From Albimonas sp963977235 (lineage in GTDB: Bacteria; Pseudomonadota; Alphaproteobacteria; Rhodobacterales; Rhodobacteraceae): 64,000 bases of DNA. The position numbers and the translations under genes were made by a program. The DNA is taken from positions 51,717-115,716 of the forward strand of contig NZ_CAXBOD010000009.1 in assembly GCF_963977235.1 (NCBI RefSeq), in the 5' to 3' direction. Below, piece by piece: positions 34,067 through 40,948 of the stretch. Position 1 is the first letter of the stretch. Every line of letters begins with the position of its first letter. Below the pieces are notes generated by a model that was given only the letters and a program-made list of their open reading frames with translations, was not told where the DNA came from and ran no database searches.

Positions 34067-34082
34067 ATGAGGAGATGGCGCG

Positions 34083-35891
34083 ATGCGACCGTCTTGGAAA
34101 ACCCCGGCGCTGGTCGCCGGGGCGAGCGCGGGCCTGTGCCTGCTGAGCGCGACCGCGCAGGCGCAGCCCTATCTGTGGCGACCCCGCACTTACGAGGAGG
34201 TGATGCTTCAGCTCGCCATCATGCGCGTGGGCATGATGGTGCTGGCGACCCTCGCGGGCTTCGTGATCGGCTGGTTCCTCTCGCCCGAAGGCCGGCTGGC
34301 GCGCCGCCTGGTGCTGATGGCGATGGCGGCGGTCGCCGTGGTCGTGTCGGTGATCGATGAAGGCGCGCTGGGCTGGAGCACGGCCGTCTTGATGTCGGTC
34401 GTGGGGTTCTGCCTCGCCCTGGGCTACTGGCTCGCGCGGGCGGTGCGGAAGCTGGGGGAGGTTCCCACCACTTTCGGCTCGGCGAAGTGGGCGGATGCGG
34501 AGCACATGGCTTCGAAGAAGCTCTTCGGGACGGACGGCCTGGTGCTGGGCCAGGCCTATGACGGCCACGCCCTGCGCAAGTTCGCCTACAAGGGCGACCG
34601 GCATCTGCTGACGGTCGCGCCGACCCGCTCGGGCAAGGGCGTCTCGCATATCGTTCCGAACCTGCTGACCTATCCCGGCTCGGCCCTGGTCATCGACCCC
34701 AAGGGCGAGAACGCGATGATCACGGCCGATGCGCGCGATGCCATGGGACAGGAGGTGTTGCTGGTCGATCCCTGGAACATCGCCGCCGGGGCTATGGGGC
34801 GGGAACCTGCGCGGTTCAACCCGCTGGACTGGCTTCAGCTCGGCGATGTCGACATTACCGAGAACGCCATGCTGCTCGCCGACGCGATCGTGCAGCAGCA
34901 GGACGCCAAGGGCGACGCCTTCTGGCGCGAGGAAGCGAAGGCCCTGATCCAGGGAGCCATCATGCACGTGGCCGTCGATGAAGCGTTCGAGGGCCGCCGG
35001 CATCTGGGGACGGTGCGGGACCTGCTCCTGCTCAGCGGCCCGGACATGAAGGTCATGTTCGAGCGCATGGCCAACTCGCCCCACCATATCGTGGCGAGCA
35101 CCGGGGCGCGCAGCCTGCAGAAGGAAGAGCGGCTGATGGCCAACGTCCTCGCCTCGGCGCAGGCGGAAACGCATATGCTCGACAGCGCCCGGCTGCGGGA
35201 AAGCCTCTCGGTCTCCGACTTCCGGTTCGAGGATCTGAAGAAGCGGCCGATGACGGTCTATCTGATCCTGCCGGCCGACCGTCTCGACGCCTTCAGCCGC
35301 TTCCTGCGCCTGCTGGTGCAGCAGGCGATCACGGTGAACGCCCGCAACATCGAGGACAAGCCGAAGAAGCCGGTGCTGTTCCTGCTGGACGAGATGGCGG
35401 CCCTGGGTCGGCTCTCCTCGGTCGAACAGGCCTATGGGCTGATGGCGGGCTTCGGCATGCAGCTCTGGGGCGTGGTTCAGGACCTGTGCCAGCTCCGCAA
35501 GGTCTATGGCGACGACTATGAGAGCTTCATCGCCAACAGCGGGGCGGTCAGCTACTTCGGCTCGCCCGACAAGACCTCGGCCGAGTACTTCTCGGCGATG
35601 TGCGGGGTGACGACGGTGTGGAACTTCAGCTCCGCGCTGGCGAGCGCCTTCAACCATGGCTCCGGGCCTGGCGGAAACAGCATTGGCTCCTCCTGGACCG
35701 AGACCGACACGCGGGCGGCGGCGCAGCGCAAGCTGGCCTATCCGGACGAGCTGATGCGTCTGCAGCTCGATCGGCAGCTGGTGCTGATCGAGAACACCGA
35801 TCCGATCATGGCCCGCAAGCTGCGCTGGTACGAGGACCCGGAGCTTCAGGCCAAAGGCATGAACCTCCACCGGCCGGTCGATCCTTCCTGA
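34083..35891 (+). CDS. Type IV coupling protein (VirD4/TraG family)
   Basis: 602-aa T4CP that links the relaxosome to a type IV secretion channel. N-terminal hydrophobic segments at about residues 10-28, 46-66, 76-91 and 100-120 anchor it in the inner membrane. The ATPase part has Walker A APTRSGKGVSH near residue 179, SALVIDPKGENAMITA, and Walker B PVLFLLDEMAALGRL. The C-terminal end (MARKLRWYEDPELQAKGMN) is typical of TraG/VirD4. GAGGAGATGGCG precedes the ATG. It is the only type IV secretion component in the element. Confidence 0.93.
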   Translation: MRPSWKTPALVAGASAGLCLLSATAQAQPYLWRPRTYEEVMLQLAIMRVGMMVLATLAGFVIGWFLSPEGRLARRLVLMAMAAVAVVVSVIDEGALGWSTAVLMSVVGFCLALGYWLARAVRKLGEVPTTFGSAKWADAEHMASKKLFGTDGLVLGQAYDGHALRKFAYKGDRHLLTVAPTRSGKGVSHIVPNLLTYPGSALVIDPKGENAMITADARDAMGQEVLLVDPWNIAAGAMGREPARFNPLDWLQLGDVDITENAMLLADAIVQQQDAKGDAFWREEAKALIQGAIMHVAVDEAFEGRRHLGTVRDLLLLSGPDMKVMFERMANSPHHIVASTGARSLQKEERLMANVLASAQAETHMLDSARLRESLSVSDFRFEDLKKRPMTVYLILPADRLDAFSRFLRLLVQQAITVNARNIEDKPKKPVLFLLDEMAALGRLSSVEQAYGLMAGFGMQLWGVVQDLCQLRKVYGDDYESFIANSGAVSYFGSPDKTSAEYFSAMCGVTTVWNFSSALASAFNHGSGPGGNSIGSSWTETDTRAAAQRKLAYPDELMRLQLDRQLVLIENTDPIMARKLRWYEDPELQAKGMNLHRPVDPS

Positions 35892-36038
35892 GCCCCACGG
35901 CCGGCCCCTGATCGGGCCGGCTGCCATCGACGCGATGAGCAGGCCGGGCCGCGCGCAGACCTCACATATCGAAGCGTGGCCCGGCCTGCGGCGGTGACGC
36001 CTGGCGATCCCCTCTGGTGATGAGAAGGACCCGTTCCC

Positions 36039-36569
36039 ATGAGCGACGACAAACAGCGTAAGCCGTTCAACGAGGCCTCCCGTGGCGAGACGCCCGCCTT
36101 CCGCGACAAGGACAACGCCGCGCCGAGAGTGCCGCCGCCGGAACAGGCGACCAAGCCCGCCCCGAACATCGCCCCGCCGGGCATGATGGGCATTCGGACG
36201 AGCATCACGGCGCAGCAGCAGCCCGTCACGCACGCCACCCCCGAGGTGAAGCTGCCGACCCTCGATCAAGGCAATGCGTGGCGGTTCACGGATGGCAAGC
36301 TGCTCTCGATGCCGGGCTACAGCTTCGCGGCGAAGCTGACGGAGACGCCGGACAAGAGCGGCCTGGATGGCGGCACCGTCGAGCAGCTCGTGGTGATGAA
36401 AGACGGGCGGCAGGTGGCGCTCTACGACCGGGAGTGGAAACAGGAGCCCCTGACCCCGGAACAGAAGGAGGCGGTCCATCGCATCCGGAGCGGGCTGGAC
36501 GACAGCCAGGAGCGCGCCTTCAAGGGCTTCGACCCCGGCAAGGACAAGGGGCTGGGCTGGGAGCGGTGA
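36039..36569 (+). CDS. Hypothetical protein of the mobilization operon
   Basis: Unrecognised 176-aa soluble protein. The first 65 residues are charged and proline-rich, probably disordered. The rest looks folded, with a strand-rich segment (EVKLPTLDQGNAWRFTDGKL, SMPGYSFAAKLTET, VEQLVVMKDGRQVALYDREW) and ends GLGWER. It follows the coupling protein by about 150 bases and precedes the operon terminator. Small proteins in this place are common in related elements, but I know no function. Confidence 0.7.
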   Translation: MSDDKQRKPFNEASRGETPAFRDKDNAAPRVPPPEQATKPAPNIAPPGMMGIRTSITAQQQPVTHATPEVKLPTLDQGNAWRFTDGKLLSMPGYSFAAKLTETPDKSGLDGGTVEQLVVMKDGRQVALYDREWKQEPLTPEQKEAVHRIRSGLDDSQERAFKGFDPGKDKGLGWER

Positions 36570-36599
36570 CTAGCCATCTCAGCCCTTATCAAGCTCAGG

Positions 36600-36625
36600 A
36601 GGACGCCGAAAGGCGTCCTTTTCTC
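36600..36625 (+). terminator. Rho-independent terminator of the mobilization operon
   Basis: Eight-bp stem AGGACGCC/GGCGTCCT (36600-36607 with 36612-36619), GAAA tetraloop, then TTTTCTCTT. Confidence 0.9.
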
Positions 36626-36716
36626 TTACGCGGGGCAAGTCAGAGCCGCAGCCGTCAAAGGCGTTAGGAATATGTTCAAATGGCGATTTAACCCATGAGG
36701 ATGGTATCCTGCTGAG

Positions 36717-37058
36717 ATGGATCACATCGCCTTCATGGATTACCTGCGCACCCGCGGCGAGCCGGCAGAGGTCGTCCCGCGCGTCTATCCGTCCATTCGC
36801 GGAGCGGATCAGGTGATCTTCCTCACCCAAGGCTATTGGGACTATGTCGATTGGCTTGAAGCGCGCGGCGCGATCGACTTCGCGGCGTGGGTGAAGCACT
36901 GCGAGACCCACCCGTTCGAGGGCATGACCCTGTCGCATCTGCTCATGCACTGGCTCTGGACCGACGAGTGCAACCGCCATCGGAACGGCGACGAAACGCC
37001 AACCGACACGCCGCCTGAGGGTTTCAAAGCCTACGGCGAAGCCTCCAACGACGCCTAG
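36717..37058 (+). CDS. Hypothetical protein in the island
   Basis: Unrecognised 113-aa protein (MDHIAFMDYLRTRGEPAEVV) with a tryptophan-rich core (QGYWDYVDWLEARGAIDFAAWVKHC, LMHWLWTDECNRHR) and a polar tail. It is probably helical and cytosolic. The ATG at 36717 is preceded by a GCTGAG that is only a weak ribosome-binding site. It lies between the mobilization terminator and the convergent GHKL-nuclease gene. Its codon use is like that of the mobilization genes rather than the A+T-rich cargo. Confidence 0.65.
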   Translation: MDHIAFMDYLRTRGEPAEVVPRVYPSIRGADQVIFLTQGYWDYVDWLEARGAIDFAAWVKHCETHPFEGMTLSHLLMHWLWTDECNRHRNGDETPTDTPPEGFKAYGEASNDA

Positions 37059-37131
37059 TCAAGATCCACACCGTGACAGGTGCTGAGACCTTTTCCTTGG
37101 GGCGCAACTCCTTGTTTTCTGCAGATAGCTA

Positions 37132-39132
37132 TCATATACCAAGTTTATGAAAGAAGATTCCGTTTCGCATCTCTGCATCTCGCAGCACTTTGTCCCACGA
37201 TAATACTTCCATGTATAGATTGTTGTTGCCAAACCATCTAAACCACCCGCCACCATCCGGCATGGGGGTGAACTCCTTCTCCATCTCCAACCATTCTTTC
37301 ACCTTCTCGGTAATTTCGCACATCACATAGCCGTAAAACGGTGTATTATCCGCAACTAGGATTGGACGTCCCCTAGGAGTCTTGAACTTCCCTTTCTTGA
37401 CATTATTTACATATCTGATGATCTGTTGCACTGGATCTTCTTTTGATGACGGGTTCGCAAAGTCATCGCGTCCTGGCTTCTTAAACTCGAAGACAGTGAT
37501 TGGGTTGCTCGCCTCGTTATCCCCCCTAAACAGCACCGGCTTTTCAAACACCAACAAATCTGGACGCTCAGTTGCTCCTCCGTCCACGGGCCTGTCGGAA
37601 CTAACGAAATTTGTGAAATTGAGGCGTTCATCGATAATCCAAAGATTGTGTTCCTCAAAAGGTGTCACAGCGGAATCGCCCTTGCGGGGAAATATAATGT
37701 CATGGACAGCCCCCTCGGATGGATACTTTTGGTCGCCAGTAAGCTCGAAGCTCTTCCCAAATAGCGTGAGAACGTGCTTCCGAAGCGCTATATAGTGAAT
37801 CAAGTCATTACGACTTGTCTTGGATATCTGATCCAAAATCTTTGGTAGACCGTCGTTGAGATCCTGCGCATCTGTCTCGTTAAGCATCCTGCTAACCTGT
37901 TGTCGTATGGACACTTCCTGGGAGAACTTCTCTTTCTGAAATATCGTCTCTATTTGTTCTGGTGTCGGGTTGTAGGGCATCGACGCCAAGTCGATATCTT
38001 CCGCGATCGATCGGTGCCACGGAGCTGAGTCTTCGACGTAACCACGCACTTGTGCTCGTTTCTTCTCCTGACGTGCGGTGATAGTATCACCAAGTGCATC
38101 GCGCGCGATCTGGGCGACTGCCTGCTCGATCTCAAATTGCGAGATTGGATGAAGCAGATCATCGACCTTAGGAAACTCGAAACCGCCTCGCTCAAGAGAA
38201 ACATTGGCATCTAGATATGGACCGAAGACATACGCCTTGACTATGTAATTACGATCTTTTTCCTCGCCCTCACGTGATCCTGCTTCGAAAAATTCATCAA
38301 CGAATTCAGGGACAAAACTATGGATTGCCGTATCCGTAACCTCACGGCGATCTGCAACTAAGCTGATCTTACTTTTCTGATTTCGTGGAGCATAGACTTT
38401 AAACACGCGAACCGTAAAACTCTGAACTTTGTCCCCGGAACCAAGGATTATTTCTCCGTTCTGAAGCGGGATCTCCTGAATCATCGCAGAAAGTTGATTA
38501 TTGACAAAGTTATTCAGAATTATGCGACTGGCTCCATCGTCCTCAGCAATCCCGATTTCGGGACACTGATAGTCGGCGTCAATGAAATAAGGGAGGAGCC
38601 GTTCCACAAGTGCCCTGGCAATAGTTTTGATCTTTTTGTCGGGAAATGCGCGCTTTACGTTGAGCATGGTGACACGGGAACCGATACCACCATCGGGACA
38701 ATCCTCAATGCTTTCGTTAACGATGATGTCGGTTTGCTTACCCATTTTGAAGGAGCGCTTTTTTCGTCCATCTTCGTGTTCAAAAACGCTCTCAACTAGC
38801 AGATCATCGAAGTATTTGAGACAGGTAAAGCGCCCGAATCCCTTGCCACCATGCGCGATCTTGTGATCCGAATAAAGGGTATCGAATGAATTCCTGTTTT
38901 CGTCATTAAAGCCGATACCATTGTCAATGACAATGAAGCTCTCGACTGGCGGCTGACTGCCTTCAAGTTCCTGCTGGCTCGACCGCTTTACTAGAATATC
39001 GACGCGACCCGTTTTGGACGATGATGCTTCAATCGCCTGGATGGCGTTTACGATGGTTTCGACAAGAGGGGTGTAAATATTCGTCCCCGAGCGGATATTT
39101 TCGACAGCGCGTTTGACGTTAACGTTGCTCAT
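37132..39132 (-). CDS. GHKL-fold ATPase with C-terminal PD-(D/E)XK nuclease-like domain
   Basis: 666-aa protein. The N-terminal GHKL (HSP90/MORC/MutL-type) ATPase has its N box VETIVNAIQAIE (residues 24-35), VIDNGIGF (68-75) and the lid GGKGFGRFTCLKYF (95-108). The middle resembles a transducer domain. At about residues 520-560, ERPDLLVFEKP...ITVFEFKKPGRDDF gives a D525-X23-E549-X-K551 pattern, as in PD-(D/E)XK nucleases. ATP-gated DNA cleavage in phage or plasmid defence is the natural guess, but I cannot match it to a named system. It is A+T rich compared with its surroundings and translationally coupled to a 39-aa ORF upstream. Confidence 0.8.
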   Translation of the reverse strand: MSNVNVKRAVENIRSGTNIYTPLVETIVNAIQAIEASSSKTGRVDILVKRSSQQELEGSQPPVESFIVIDNGIGFNDENRNSFDTLYSDHKIAHGGKGFGRFTCLKYFDDLLVESVFEHEDGRKKRSFKMGKQTDIIVNESIEDCPDGGIGSRVTMLNVKRAFPDKKIKTIARALVERLLPYFIDADYQCPEIGIAEDDGASRIILNNFVNNQLSAMIQEIPLQNGEIILGSGDKVQSFTVRVFKVYAPRNQKSKISLVADRREVTDTAIHSFVPEFVDEFFEAGSREGEEKDRNYIVKAYVFGPYLDANVSLERGGFEFPKVDDLLHPISQFEIEQAVAQIARDALGDTITARQEKKRAQVRGYVEDSAPWHRSIAEDIDLASMPYNPTPEQIETIFQKEKFSQEVSIRQQVSRMLNETDAQDLNDGLPKILDQISKTSRNDLIHYIALRKHVLTLFGKSFELTGDQKYPSEGAVHDIIFPRKGDSAVTPFEEHNLWIIDERLNFTNFVSSDRPVDGGATERPDLLVFEKPVLFRGDNEASNPITVFEFKKPGRDDFANPSSKEDPVQQIIRYVNNVKKGKFKTPRGRPILVADNTPFYGYVMCEITEKVKEWLEMEKEFTPMPDGGGWFRWFGNNNLYMEVLSWDKVLRDAEMRNGIFFHKLGI

Positions 39133-39248
39133 AACCTAGCCTCGCCAAACTGATCGAGCTCGGCTCCAGACACGACGCTCCATTCCGAAAGTTCTTGAAT
39201 GCTTTCGATCAAAAATTCAGATGTAAACAGGCTGCCCTGACTTGCCAT
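39129..39248 (-). CDS. Small 39-aa protein coupled to the GHKL-nuclease gene
   Basis: ATG at 39248 (GTG at 39263 also possible) begins MASQGSLFTSEFLIESIQEL and runs 39 codons to a TGA at 39131-39129 that shares bases with the start codon of the GHKL gene (ATGA). GAAGCG precedes the ATG, and an extended -10-like TGCTATGCT lies upstream (-10 at 39287-39292, minus strand). It is acidic with two tryptophan/serine-rich turns. It may be a true small partner, or the remaining N-terminus of a larger gene, as the opening resembles some DNA methylase N-termini. The overlap argues it is translated. Confidence 0.5.
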   Translation of the reverse strand: MASQGSLFTSEFLIESIQELSEWSVVSGAELDQFGEARL

Positions 39249-39264
39249 TTCGCTTCTCAACACT

Positions 39265-39663
39265 CAATTTCCTATGATTTTTTGTTAGCATAGCAGGTGA
39301 GCGCGCCAAGATCACTCGCTAAACACGCTCCTCGCCACCCTATCCACAGTCGAGCTGGGCATCCACCCGCGGCGAGATCGCTCGACGGGCTTTGGAAGGG
39401 CATCCTGCTACGTCGATGGCTAAAGAGCGGCTCGCCAGCAAGCGATTGGAACGACGGCATGTTTCACTGGCTTGTTCAAAGCGTCAATGCCTCGACGGAG
39501 CCAGGGCCTGGGGGGATGCAACGGGGGCGCGCAGCGGGCCCCCTTGCCAAGAGGTGCGGTACTACCGCACACATCTTGCAATAAGCGCCAATGTTTAACC
39601 TGACCCCAAAGCAACCTGGGTGTCGAAACCCTTCGGCACCTCACACCATCCACGGCTCGGGCC
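39265..39663. other. Intergenic region in the island
   Basis: About 400 bases between the divergent GHKL unit and the HExxH gene. The left edge is A+T rich and holds the presumed promoter of the GHKL unit. The rest is of mixed composition, with a short GC-rich inverted region near 39520-39545, and contains no convincing gene. Confidence 0.4.
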
Positions 39664-40680
39664 ATGGAGCCGGCAATGTCCAATGCGAAAGTAAGGCTAT
39701 CGGCCGCACTTACCACGGCGCTTGCCCAAGTCGAAGAACTGATGGGTGAGCCTTTCGCCCTTGTCCCCAGGCTCATCCTGCATGAGGACGCCGCATTTTG
39801 GGCGCTCTGCGAGGTGGACGGAAAGGGCCTCACGATCCGGGTGAGCGAGGGCGTAGTCGCGGCCTTCGACGCTCTTTGGGCGGCTTTCCTCGCCACACAA
39901 GCGGAGCGTAGCGACGCGCTCCTGGCGCAAAGCCGCGTGATGGCCGACCTGTCGCTGGTATGGCTGATGCTCCACGAGATGCAGCATCACGATCTGAGGC
40001 ACTTCGAGATCATCGGGCGCGGCGGCATCGCGGAGACGCGCGCGCCTCAAGTGCTGGCGCTCGTAGAGCGCCACGTTGCCCGGCCCAATCTCCTCGCAGG
40101 TTTTGGCCCAGCGGAAATGGCGAAGGTTGATCCCTGCCTGGAACTGCAGGCAGACCATGACGCGATCGAGCTGCTGATTGACGCTTACTCGACGGAGGAG
40201 TGGAAGAGCCTGCGCCATCGAGCGGCGGCTGTCGCGGCGATGATGGTGCTGATCGAAGTGGAAGACAGCCGGCACGGCGGCGCACTCTCAACGCACCCTA
40301 AGGCCGCAACGCGCATCTTTCAGTTGCTCGGACACGTGGCCGAGATGCCTTTCCTACCCGCCCGCTTCAAGGCGGAGGCGCGAGGAGCGGATACGATTGA
40401 TCCGGCAGACCTGCCGCACGAGGACGAAGTGCGCGCCTTCGGCGAGGCGGTGACGCTGCCGCTCTATCGGGATTCCATAGGCCTTGCGGCGGCGGCCGGG
40501 GCGCTGGCCGTCCAGAACGACCTCGGATCGGCCGAAGCGTTCTTCGACGATATCGAGATAGCCAGCGTGGGGAACCCTCGCCACTTCCGTCGCCTCAAGA
40601 CCGCAGGCGCAAAGCAATGGGCCGATTTCGTTCGGACCAACGTCACGATTCTTGAAAGATTAGGGCTGGCCGATTTGTGA
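39664..40680 (+). CDS. HExxH metalloprotease-like protein (possible Lit/U49-type)
   Basis: 338-aa soluble protein with a zinc-peptidase active-site arrangement: WLMLHEMQHHDLRHFE (HEMQH at 104-108) and, about 52 residues on, LELQADHDAIELL (160-172), where Glu160 or Asp164 could be the third ligand. This order, with an E-x-x-A-D motif, is seen in gluzincins such as M48 and in the phage-exclusion Lit/U49 group. There is no signal peptide or transmembrane segment, so it acts in the cytosol. A second ATG at 39676 may be the real start. It is a single gene among defence-like neighbours; a role in abortive infection is possible but unproven. Confidence 0.65.
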   Translation: MEPAMSNAKVRLSAALTTALAQVEELMGEPFALVPRLILHEDAAFWALCEVDGKGLTIRVSEGVVAAFDALWAAFLATQAERSDALLAQSRVMADLSLVWLMLHEMQHHDLRHFEIIGRGGIAETRAPQVLALVERHVARPNLLAGFGPAEMAKVDPCLELQADHDAIELLIDAYSTEEWKSLRHRAAAVAAMMVLIEVEDSRHGGALSTHPKAATRIFQLLGHVAEMPFLPARFKAEARGADTIDPADLPHEDEVRAFGEAVTLPLYRDSIGLAAAAGALAVQNDLGSAEAFFDDIEIASVGNPRHFRRLKTAGAKQWADFVRTNVTILERLGLADL

Positions 40681-40948
40681 GGCCGAAACTGCGTTGCGGC
40701 TCATTTCGGCTCAGGGCGAACGCCTAAACATCATCGATGCTGCGAAGCGGCGTCTCCCGAAAGCCGACGTTCGCTCTATCACACATCATCGTCGCGATCG
40801 CCGCAAACAGCTGGCACTGCGCGCCGATCGATAACCCGAGGCCTTCCCGCTCGATAATGTCACTGCTATGTTGCACAAGGCACTCTTTGCCGGTATTTAT
40901 TAGAGTCCACGCGGCGACGTATGATAGTTTTATTTGGGGGGTGCCCGA

